Of a DNA stretch of 5,084 bases, positions 1 to 5,084 are shown in pieces. Where the stretch lies: assembly GCA_016649625.1 (NCBI GenBank), contig JAENXI010000080.1:1-5084 (forward strand). Reading direction: 5' to 3'. Under the pieces are notes generated by a model that had not been told where the DNA came from, searched no databases, and was given only the letters and a program-made list of their open reading frames with translations. The stretch's first letter is position 1. Every line of letters begins with the position of its first letter. A program made the position numbers and the translations under genes. Origin of the DNA: Candidatus Bathyarchaeota archaeon. GTDB lineage: Archaea; Thermoproteota; Bathyarchaeia; Bathyarchaeales; Bathycorpusculaceae.

Positions 1-213
1 ATGTTGGGTGCAGGTTTAACAGCTGGAATAACCATTGGAGTGCTGCAGTTCATTCTTAACATGACAATTGCTTTCGGAGCGTGGATGTCTCAAGCTGATC
101 CATTCTATGCATTTTACTTAGTTATGTTGCCTAATGTTCTTCTTGGAGTATTAGCGCCAATAATTTCTAAAGTAATGATGTGGTATGGATTACTACCAGG
201 TAGCTATTCGTAG
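1..213 (+). CDS. C-terminal part of a hydrophobic integral membrane protein (5' end probably outside the window)
   Basis: The frame is open from the first base and ends with TAG at 211-213, leaving 70 residues. The first codon is ATG, but it sits exactly at the window edge with no upstream sequence, so it may be internal. The peptide is almost uncharged (only D33 and K57) and rich in Gly, Ala, Leu, Ile and Met. It forms two likely membrane helices, about residues 4-28 and 35-58, joined by a short turn around SQADP, and ends in a short tail (LLPGSYS). This fits the last two helices of a permease or other polytopic membrane protein, but I do not recognise the family and assign no function. It converges on the radical SAM gene to its right, and a T-rich terminator follows 12 bases after its stop. 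Confidence 0.6.
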   Translation: MLGAGLTAGITIGVLQFILNMTIAFGAWMSQADPFYAFYLVMLPNVLLGVLAPIISKVMMWYGLLPGSYS

Positions 214-225
214 CACCCCCCAATC

Positions 226-240
226 TTTTTTTATTTTTTT
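226..240 (+). terminator. T-tract terminator after the membrane-protein gene
   Basis: Two runs of seven T, separated by one A, begin 12 bases after the stop at 213. Oligo-T downstream of a gene is the usual intrinsic termination signal in archaea. The second T run is followed directly by six A (241-246), giving a TTTTTTAAAAAA palindrome at 235-246, so the same stretch also presents a T tract to transcripts arriving from the right. Confidence 0.6.
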
Positions 241-300
241 AAAAAAGAGTTATATATTTTTAGCTTTACACCTATAACAGTTCTTATGCTAACGAAATAT

Positions 301-307
301 AAAAAAA
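301..307 (-). terminator. T-tract terminator directly after the HemW-like gene
   Basis: Read on the minus strand, seven T lie two bases beyond the TAA stop (310-312) of the HemW-like gene. A second minus-strand T6 lies at 241-246. No strong GC-rich hairpin precedes either, as expected for archaeal oligo-T termination. The two convergent genes therefore appear to be insulated within about 100 bp. Confidence 0.5.
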
Positions 308-309
308 GT

Positions 310-1611
310 TTATTTAGTTGATTTAGGGGCAAATTCCCAGGCAATATTTCCTTTCCACAGATCTCCAAGTTTGGTTATTCGAATTTCTTTTTCATCAATC
401 TCGATTAAATTTTTATCTTTAAGATTCTCAAGTTCTCTTGAAAAAACATCTTCTGGATATTTACCAAATTTTTCGAAAAACTCTATTTTATCAACTGGCA
501 ATCGCAAATATAGACGCGTCATTGTTCTACGCATCATGTCTTCTGGAGTAGATTCTGAAAGTCTATTAATCGGTAATTTACCAGAATTAATTATGTCGAT
601 ATACTCATTTACATCTTCAACGTTCGTGTAAGAAAATTTTTGTAAATAACCCATTATACAACCAAAACCGGTAGTTAATATTCCAGCCCAAGGCCATCCG
701 TTTAGACAGTTTTCTTTGAAATGCCACTCAACCCGGGAGAAACGATCATGTCCAATTGCTTTATACCCTGAATAGGTTAGCAATTCATACGCTTTTAGAT
801 ACATTTGCTTTTCATATTCAGAATCTCCTTGTGGAGGCATAGTTCCAGACTTTAGTTGTTTTCCAAGGACTGTATCTGGATATACATTTAACGAATAACA
901 ATCAATTTCAGCATCTAATTCAACAGCTTTTTTGAGGGTATCAATCCAACTATCCATTGTTTGACCTGGAATATTATACATCAAATCTATACAGACACAC
1001 ATTCCAAGTTTTCTTGCGGCTTTTACTGTACGTTCAACATTTTGTGCAGAATCAGGTAGGCATAATTGTTTTCGAAGTTTATCATCAAAAGTTTGTGCTC
1101 CCATATCCACTTGATAAACTCCGTACTCAGCTAGTTTTTCAAGTTTTTTTGTTTCGAGCGTTTTTGAAGAACAAGTAACTTTAATGAAGTACTCCTCTGT
1201 TGTGTTAAATCTTTTTTCACAAAATGAAATTAAATCAATCATTTGATCTGCACTAAGAACGCTTGGAGTTCCTCCTCCAAGTACAATCTCATCGAACTTG
1301 CTGGTTTTTATATAATTAGTTTCAGCATACATCTCAAGCTCTTTTTTTAATGCATTAAGGTATGGGTCGATGATATCAGGATTAAATGCAGACGTAGGAT
1401 AATAACAAAAAGTGCATCTTGAAGCACAAAGAGATATCCAAGGTTGTAGTTCTAAAACTCTATCAGATTTATTCTCTGTTGAAAGAAACTCCATAAAAGC
1501 ATCATATGTTTCTGGTTTAATGGCTGGATAATCTCTATAAGTATACGGTGGCCAATTTTCTCTAGAATCATAGATTTTAGAATCTTTTTCATCGCTATTA
1601 GATTTCTTCAT
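310..1611 (-). CDS. HemN/HemW-like radical SAM protein (coproporphyrinogen III oxidase-like family), substrate unknown
   Basis: Radical SAM enzyme of the HemN/HemW superfamily, probably cytosolic. Numbered from the chosen start, the [4Fe-4S]-binding CxxxCxxC is at C62, C66 and C69, GGGTPS at about 112-117, a DLMYNIPGQT motif at about 209-218 (DLMYGLPGQT in HemW), and a HemN_C-like winged-helix region fills roughly 345-425. Length, 433 aa, is close to HemN/HemW. Several canonical residues differ: the HxPFC lead-in to the cluster is WISLC, the EANP segment reads SSKT, and NRxSxGxQSF reads YQVDMGAQTF. True coproporphyrinogen oxidase activity is therefore doubtful. Haem chaperone, anaerobilin-synthase-like or class C methylase-like chemistry are alternatives. 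Start choice: an in-frame ATG 15 codons upstream (1656) has no Shine-Dalgarno, whereas ATG 1611 has GAGG nine bases upstream. The residues in between look unlike the family, but a leaderless start at 1656 is not excluded. It is the last of three minus-strand radical SAM genes. Confidence 0.85.
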   Translation of the reverse strand: MKKSNSDEKDSKIYDSRENWPPYTYRDYPAIKPETYDAFMEFLSTENKSDRVLELQPWISLCASRCTFCYYPTSAFNPDIIDPYLNALKKELEMYAETNYIKTSKFDEIVLGGGTPSVLSADQMIDLISFCEKRFNTTEEYFIKVTCSSKTLETKKLEKLAEYGVYQVDMGAQTFDDKLRKQLCLPDSAQNVERTVKAARKLGMCVCIDLMYNIPGQTMDSWIDTLKKAVELDAEIDCYSLNVYPDTVLGKQLKSGTMPPQGDSEYEKQMYLKAYELLTYSGYKAIGHDRFSRVEWHFKENCLNGWPWAGILTTGFGCIMGYLQKFSYTNVEDVNEYIDIINSGKLPINRLSESTPEDMMRRTMTRLYLRLPVDKIEFFEKFGKYPEDVFSRELENLKDKNLIEIDEKEIRITKLGDLWKGNIAWEFAPKSTK

Positions 1612-1620
1612 ATTTGAAAT

Positions 1621-1624
1621 CCTC
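1621..1624 (-). promoter_or_regulatory. Shine-Dalgarno GAGG supporting the 1611 start
   Basis: On the minus strand GAGG lies nine bases before ATG 1611 and matches the core of GGAGGTG. Nothing comparable precedes the upstream ATG at 1656, which is why the shorter start is preferred. Confidence 0.45.
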
Positions 1625-1745
1625 AGAGTTCGATTTTGAAAAATGCCAGATAACATAATAAAGTTTCCGATGAGAACATTAGAGTATAACCAACCCCCTC
1701 ATTGAGCTGATAATATACAATCTCCAGACAAAAGATCTAAAGAAC

Positions 1746-1753
1746 GATATATA
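1746..1753 (-). promoter_or_regulatory. Candidate TATA box for the HemW-like gene
   Basis: TATATATC on the minus strand would place a transcript start near 1723, giving a leader of about 110 nt to ATG 1611. A second TATA-like site (TATATTA around 1711-1718) would give a shorter leader. In such AT-rich sequence the choice between them is uncertain, but either would let this gene be transcribed separately from the B12 radical SAM gene. Confidence 0.3.
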
Positions 1754-1785
1754 CTCTTATTTTTATAACAAAAGTATACCCAATG

Positions 1786-1791
1786 AAAAAA
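1786..1791 (-). terminator. Short T tract after the B12 radical SAM gene
   Basis: Six T in a row on the minus strand, eight bases past the stop of the B12-binding radical SAM gene. No hairpin is evident. It may be a weak or partial terminator, and some read-through into the HemW-like gene is possible. Confidence 0.35.
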
Positions 1792-1799
1792 TATGAAAT

Positions 1800-3209
1800 T
1801 TACCTAAATCTTGATCTAATTCGCCAGAGTAAATATCCTGCTGATGTTTTAGCCATTAATTGATTATAGTAATTTCCTTTTACATATCCCTTTATTATTT
1901 GACGGAGAACATATTTTGGAGAATACAGATTATTATAAAACGTTTTCCGCATTTTTGCAAGTTCTTCAGAAGGCAAATTTGGATTTTCAAAGACAGGATG
2001 CATCGTATCATATTCAGTCCAATTATCGGACATTTTCCAACCATTTTTTTCTACCAGTCTGCGAAGATCAGTACCTGGATAAGGTGTTGCTATACATAAC
2101 CATGCATCATCCGGTTCAATTCTCCTGATTAAATCAAGGGTTTGATGCATCATTTCTCTTGTTTCCCCCGGATATCCCATAATTGTGGACACCGCTACAA
2201 ATAACCCTTCATCTTTTGCCCATTTAATGGCTTTTTGAGCCTGTGGAATTGTAATTTTTTTCTTAACTGCTTCTAAGATCTTTTGACAGCCTGACTCGAT
2301 ACCAAAGGAAATAAGATTACACTTTGCCTTTTTCATTTTAGATAAAACTTCTTTTGTAACCTGATCTACTCGAGTTTGGCATCCCCACGGAAGATTAATT
2401 TTTCTTTCTTCTATCTTGGTGCAAATATCAAGTATTCTCTTACGATCAAAAGTTAAAGTATCATCTTGGAAAGATATAGCGTTAGCTCCGTACTCATTTT
2501 TTAGCCACTCTAATTCATTGACTACACTATCGCTACTTCTAGCTCTGAATTTTGCGCCAAATATCTCAGAAGCAACACAGAACGAACATTGGAATGGACA
2601 TCCTCTGCTAGTCATTATTGGCAAATGGATTTTTCCATGAATCCTATATTTATCCATTGGAACATACTTGTAAGCTGGACGAGGTAATTCGTCAAGATCT
2701 TGAATATATGGTCTTTCCGGTGTTGATATAATTTGATCGTTTTTTCTAAACGTTATTCCTTTAATTTTTTGGAGATTTTTAGAGATCATTTCATTTTGTG
2801 CTAGCTCTTTAAGAGTTAATTCGCCTTCTCCTCTTACAACTATGTCTACTGCTCTTTCTTTTCCAAGAATTTGTTGATCCATAAAAGTTACGTGTGGTCC
2901 TCCAAAGATAACTGTTGCATCAGGACAAACTTCCTTTGCTTTTCGAGCTGATAGAAGCGCTGATTTTATTGTAGGCGTCATAGAAGTTATGCCAATAATA
3001 TTTGGTTGAAACGAAGATAATTCAGCAGACAACTTCTTATGATCCAGGTTACTAATCGGACAATCTGCTATAATTATTTCATGTTCATCTTGTTCTAGTA
3101 CAGCTGCCAGATATGTCAACCCCAATGGCGGAAAAAGAGGATGATGCGAATTGTCCTCTAAAAGAGGAGGATTAACTAGCGCAATCTTTTTTTTATCAAA
3201 CTTTTCCAT
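1800..3209 (-). CDS. B12-binding-domain radical SAM protein (BchE-like superfamily), substrate unknown
   Basis: The 469-residue protein has the two-domain build of cobalamin-dependent radical SAM enzymes. Residues about 8-140 form a Rossmann-like B12-binding domain: the family lead-in LVNPP, then FPPLGLTYLAAVLE, GGPH at 103-106 and RGEGE at 126-130. It lacks the DxHxxG histidine loop, which is usual for this class. Residues about 195-400 form the radical SAM barrel, with the CxxxCxxC cluster motif at C204, C208 and C211, FQDDTLTF at 247-254, GIESG at 303-307 and MGYPGET at 344-350. A C-terminal helical tail follows (FYNNLYSPKYVL onward) and ends in a basic, aromatic stretch (WRIRSRFR) that could touch membrane or a polyanion. 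Relatives include BchE-type cyclases, class B methyltransferases such as HpnP and PhpK, and archaeal lipid-ring enzymes, so the reaction cannot be assigned from sequence alone. The ATG start is preceded by GGGGT six bases upstream, which can pair with anti-SD ACCUC with one wobble. Confidence 0.88.
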   Translation of the reverse strand: MEKFDKKKIALVNPPLLEDNSHHPLFPPLGLTYLAAVLEQDEHEIIIADCPISNLDHKKLSAELSSFQPNIIGITSMTPTIKSALLSARKAKEVCPDATVIFGGPHVTFMDQQILGKERAVDIVVRGEGELTLKELAQNEMISKNLQKIKGITFRKNDQIISTPERPYIQDLDELPRPAYKYVPMDKYRIHGKIHLPIMTSRGCPFQCSFCVASEIFGAKFRARSSDSVVNELEWLKNEYGANAISFQDDTLTFDRKRILDICTKIEERKINLPWGCQTRVDQVTKEVLSKMKKAKCNLISFGIESGCQKILEAVKKKITIPQAQKAIKWAKDEGLFVAVSTIMGYPGETREMMHQTLDLIRRIEPDDAWLCIATPYPGTDLRRLVEKNGWKMSDNWTEYDTMHPVFENPNLPSEELAKMRKTFYNNLYSPKYVLRQIIKGYVKGNYYNQLMAKTSAGYLLWRIRSRFR

Positions 3210-3290
3210 TTTTATACCCCATTTTCTAACAGACCAATTATCTTGAATAGAGAGAATGGTTGAATTGTAAGTATTATTTTGTATTTTTTA

Positions 3291-3298
3291 GTATATTT
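3291..3298 (-). promoter_or_regulatory. Candidate BRE/TATA for the B12 radical SAM gene
   Basis: On the minus strand the sequence reads AGAAATATACTAAAA, a purine-rich BRE-like lead followed by a TATA-like core. It would start transcription near 3268 and give a leader of about 60 nt. The 216-bp gap (3210-3425) between this gene and the SPASM gene otherwise holds only very short ORFs and no strong T tract for the SPASM transcript, so both read-through and independent initiation are possible. Confidence 0.3.
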
Positions 3299-3425
3299 CT
3301 TATTAATAAGTATTGAGCGAACCTGATGATAATCTATTTTAAAGCAATTTCTTCAAAATTATAATGGAAGTATGTTAGATATCATTTAGTTTTTCACAAT
3401 TCCATTTTAAGTCGAACTAACTTAA

Positions 3426-4499
3426 TTACTTCTCACCAAGTTTTTTTGGAATGTAAGCACATGCGGGATCAGATTCATAAATATCACCAGTATATGCATA
3501 CGATCTGTTTCTACACCCACCACAAATCTCTTGATATTCACAGACTCCACATTTACCTTTTAATAGAGACCGATCTCTAAAACTTGAATAATATTCAGAT
3601 TCTTTTACTTCTTCCCACGCTTTTCTTAGAGTTTTCTTCCTTATGTTTCCTAACATCATAGGTTCATCAGGTGTTAAATCTGTATAGAAACATGGTATCA
3701 AATCTCCGTTCTCAGTTACACTTATGTATCCCCCAAATGCAAAATAGGTGCATTTACCATGAAATTTATGTTTGTACCATTCATCAAAATTTTCTGGATT
3801 TCGCTGCTTTACAACTCGTGCATAATGAGGACAATGAACATGAATCTCAAATTTACCTTCATATTTTAAGGTCAAATCCCAAATCCGATTTAAAACCCAC
3901 TCATATTGTTCTGGAGTTGGAGTTAACTCCATTGTTTTTTTTGCTCTTCCACTAGGAACCAAATGATTAAACCAAACAAAATTAGCGTTATATTTCTCTG
4001 CCAATTCTGCGACGTGATCTAAATGTTTATAATTAATTTTTGTAATTGCAGTTGCTAACCCATTTAGAATCTTGCCTTCTGATAATTTTTGAATAGCCTT
4101 CAAAGCTTTTTTGTAAGAGCCTTTACCTCTTAGTTGATCATTTATCTTTTCAGGACCATCAATACTGACTGAAGTCCAAACTTGATTTTCAACAAGTTTG
4201 TCATAAATTTCTCCATCGACAAAACAACCATTAGTTAATAAACAAACATTAAGACCAAGACTTTTGGCGTAACCAACAATCTCAAAAATATCTTCTCTCA
4301 TTAAAGGCTCTCCACCCTTAATTCCAAACCATTTTACGCCAAAACTGTGAATTTCATCAACTAAACGTTTAGCTTCTTCTGTTGTCAACTCATGGGGAGC
4401 GCATGTACCTGTTGCATCAACATTGCAATATTTGCATCGAGCATTACAAGCGCCAGTTGACCTCCAAGAAGTCATTAATAGGGGACCTTTTTTTGTCAA
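3426..4499 (-). CDS. Radical SAM/SPASM protein, AhbC/AhbD/NirJ-like
   Basis: The 357-residue protein has a radical SAM barrel with CxxxCxxC at C18, C22 and C25 (TGACNARCKYC) and GGEP at 62-65. A C-terminal SPASM-type auxiliary-cluster domain carries C250, C270, then CX2CX5CX3C at C317, C320, C326 and C329, and C347. The LVPSGRAK stretch (180-187), CPHYARV (223-229) and the CGGCRNRSYAYTGDIYESDPAC ending resemble the AhbC/AhbD/NirJ group. Those enzymes remove or oxidise propionate side chains in the siroheme route to haem and haem d1. Other SPASM enzymes, including peptide maturases, share parts of this pattern, so the specific reaction is inferred only to subfamily level. Start: TTG 4499 is chosen because AGGTG lies seven bases upstream and because it retains the full first strand of the barrel. 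ATG at codon 9 (4475) is the alternative, and the frame is closed upstream by a TAA at 4542-4544. First of the three minus-strand radical SAM genes and divergent from the beta-propeller gene. Confidence 0.87.
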   Translation of the reverse strand: MTKKGPLLMTSWRSTGACNARCKYCNVDATGTCAPHELTTEEAKRLVDEIHSFGVKWFGIKGGEPLMREDIFEIVGYAKSLGLNVCLLTNGCFVDGEIYDKLVENQVWTSVSIDGPEKINDQLRGKGSYKKALKAIQKLSEGKILNGLATAITKINYKHLDHVAELAEKYNANFVWFNHLVPSGRAKKTMELTPTPEQYEWVLNRIWDLTLKYEGKFEIHVHCPHYARVVKQRNPENFDEWYKHKFHGKCTYFAFGGYISVTENGDLIPCFYTDLTPDEPMMLGNIRKKTLRKAWEEVKESEYYSSFRDRSLLKGKCGVCEYQEICGGCRNRSYAYTGDIYESDPACAYIPKKLGEK

Positions 4500-4520
4500 A
4501 CAAAAACACCTTTTTTTGTC
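4485..4520. repeat. 13-bp direct repeat pair spanning the SPASM gene start
   Basis: The 13-mer ACCTTTTTTTGTC occurs exactly at 4485-4497 and again at 4508-4520, an offset of 23 bp. On the minus strand each copy reads GACAAAAAAAGGT and so carries a Shine-Dalgarno-like AGGT. The outer copy provides the AGGTG used for TTG 4499. The inner copy lies within the first codons and is nine bases before ATG 4475. The repeat is partly low complexity (T7). Confidence 0.7.
4507..4511 (-). promoter_or_regulatory. Shine-Dalgarno AGGTG that decides the TTG start
   Basis: On the minus strand AGGTG, five bases of the GGAGGTG consensus, stands seven bases before TTG 4499. The spacing is ideal and supports a non-ATG start for the SPASM gene. 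Confidence 0.55.
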
Positions 4521-4538
4521 TTTGTGAATTCTTTTGAT

Positions 4539-4554
4539 ACCTTAAATTTCTCGC
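4539..4554 (-). promoter_or_regulatory. Candidate BRE/TATA for the SPASM radical SAM gene
   Basis: On the minus strand GCGAGAAA followed by TTTAAGGT resembles an archaeal BRE plus TATA element. Initiation about 25 bases downstream, near 4518, would leave a leader of roughly 20 nt that still contains the AGGTG ribosome-binding site. The TATA core is imperfect. Confidence 0.35.
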
Positions 4555-4616
4555 ATCTTAAAAAGGATTATGCGCTTTCTCACTTTAATCAATGATTTAC
4601 TGGACTAGCAAAAATT

Positions 4617-4633
4617 GTTCTAAATTCTAGAAC
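4617..4633. promoter_or_regulatory. Inverted repeat GTTCTA-N5-TAGAAC between divergent promoters, possible operator
   Basis: Perfect 6-bp arms (4617-4622 and 4628-4633) are separated by AATTC. The site lies between the candidate promoters of the SPASM gene and the beta-propeller gene, 11 bases before the plus-strand TATA element. Position and symmetry fit a dimeric regulator site, but short palindromes are common by chance in AT-rich DNA. Confidence 0.3.
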
Positions 4634-4639
4634 TCTCCA

Positions 4640-4652
4640 CAAAGTTTATAGT
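4640..4652 (+). promoter_or_regulatory. Candidate BRE/TATA for the beta-propeller gene
   Basis: CAAAG followed by TTTATAGT resembles an archaeal BRE and TATA box. Initiation near 4673 would give a leader of about 50 nt that includes the GGAGG ribosome-binding site at 4710-4714. Confidence 0.45.
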
Positions 4653-4709
4653 AGCATTGAATCTTTTTTATCTGAATATCCAAGAATTGATGTCATCGAT
4701 TATCAATCC

Positions 4710-4714
4710 GGAGG
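4710..4714 (+). promoter_or_regulatory. Strong Shine-Dalgarno GGAGG for the beta-propeller gene
   Basis: GGAGG followed by a seven-base A-rich spacer and ATG 4722. This is the best ribosome-binding site in the window and fixes the start of the 3'-truncated gene. Confidence 0.75.
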
Positions 4715-4721
4715 CAAAAAA

Positions 4722-5084
4722 ATGAAAATTCCTAAACTTCTTTTGGTTATAATCGCATTGACTATATTGCTAGTGCTTTCTCTTTTTATTACTGACTTCT
4801 ATGATACTACCTCAAGTCCTTCTTTAAGCTATGAGGCTGAAGACAAACAAAATTTACTCCAATATGAGTGGCCTCAATTTCAGGGGGATTCATCTTTTAC
4901 TCGTTTCTCGTCTGGACCTGCTCCAGAAGCACCAGATATTTTATGGAAGACCAATATAACTGGTATTCAAAGCTATGTCGTAGCCTTTAATGGTAAAGTC
5001 TTTGTAACCACAAAAACAACTGTTTTTGCGCTTGACAAAGAGACTGGAGAAATATTATGGAATACGATGGTGCCTGCTCCAGGA
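4722..5084 (+). CDS. PQQ-like beta-propeller protein with N-terminal membrane anchor (3' end outside the window)
   Basis: The frame opens at ATG 4722 after a GGAGG and is still open at the window end, giving the first 121 residues. Residues about 6-23 are a hydrophobic helix preceded by two lysines (K2, K5), so the protein is probably exported and held in the membrane by an uncleaved signal anchor or signal peptide. No lipobox cysteine is present. A polar linker (about 25-48) leads into WPQFQGD (50-56), the usual opening of PQQ-like propeller proteins. The first blade follows, with GKVFV at 91-95 and VFALDKETGEILW at 101-113, the classic blade motif (xxALDxxTGxxxW). Most such archaeal proteins are not shown to bind PQQ. 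Roles in binding surface ligands, scaffolding or redox have been suggested for the family, and none can be chosen here. It is transcribed divergently from the radical SAM genes, so any functional link rests only on adjacency. Confidence 0.82.
   Translation, partial: MKIPKLLLVIIALTILLVLSLFITDFYDTTSSPSLSYEAEDKQNLLQYEWPQFQGDSSFTRFSSGPAPEAPDILWKTNITGIQSYVVAFNGKVFVTTKTTVFALDKETGEILWNTMVPAPG

Noticed and set aside
249..260. TATA-like sequence in the convergent region (TTATATAT on plus, ATATATAA on minus)
   Set aside because: Either direction would only drive transcription antisense to a flanking gene. It is better explained as AT-rich terminator sequence.
1666..1710. C/D box sRNA, from CGATGAGA and a later CTGA
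   Set aside because: Box C has a mismatch, no internal D'/C' pair is present, and the stretch overlaps the likely leader of the HemW-like gene.
3314..3332. C/D box sRNA, from CTGATGATAA resembling box C
   Set aside because: The first base of box C is not a purine, and no matching D, C' or D' boxes lie at suitable spacing.
3210..3425. Possible RiPP precursor peptide gene between the SPASM and B12 radical SAM genes
   Set aside because: Both strands were read. The ATG-started frames are 12 codons or fewer, have no Shine-Dalgarno, and show no leader-core pattern.
3671..3955. Long plus-strand open frame inside the SPASM gene, and similar frames opposite the other two radical SAM genes
   Set aside because: They lie fully antisense to genes with clear family motifs, and their products resemble no known protein.
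4686..4707. Hairpin ATTGAT...ATCAAT in the leader of the beta-propeller gene
   Set aside because: Six AT-rich pairs around a 10-base loop are too weak to support a riboswitch or attenuator, and no conserved core motif is visible.

Overview
The window is AT-rich and reads as archaeal, possibly from a Bathyarchaeia-like lineage. The clues are TATA-like and purine-rich promoter elements, T-tract gene ends, Shine-Dalgarno motifs matching GGAGGTG, and a membrane-anchored PQQ-like beta-propeller protein of a kind common in such genomes. The lineage is an inference from style, not from a marker gene.

Layout. At the left edge is the C-terminal end of a very hydrophobic membrane protein on the plus strand (1-213). 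It converges on the next gene across a T-rich two-way terminator region (214-309). Three radical SAM genes then follow, all on the minus strand, transcribed from right to left. In transcription order they are: an AhbC/AhbD/NirJ-like radical SAM/SPASM protein (3426-4499, TTG start), a cobalamin-binding-domain radical SAM protein of the BchE-like superfamily (1800-3209), and a HemN/HemW-like radical SAM protein (310-1611, or from 1656). The gaps are 216 bp and roughly 140-190 bp. Each gap holds a plausible TATA element, so these may be separate transcripts and not one tight operon. On the right, a divergent plus-strand gene starts at 4722 and runs off the window. It encodes an N-terminally anchored, extracytoplasmic PQQ-like beta-propeller protein. 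The 222-bp divergent region holds candidate promoters in both directions and a small inverted repeat.

How the genes might work together. All three radical SAM proteins keep the CxxxCxxC cluster motif. Each belongs to a superfamily whose best-known members act on tetrapyrroles: AhbC/AhbD/NirJ in haem and haem d1 synthesis, BchE in bacteriochlorophyll synthesis, and HemN/HemW in coproporphyrinogen oxidation or haem handling. A shared tetrapyrrole or other small-molecule modification pathway is therefore a reasonable hypothesis. It is not proven, because all three superfamilies are broad, the HemW-like protein has lost several canonical residues, and no core haem gene (ahbA/B, hemA-D) lies in the window. 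No RiPP precursor peptide, tRNA, rRNA, CRISPR array or mobile element was found.
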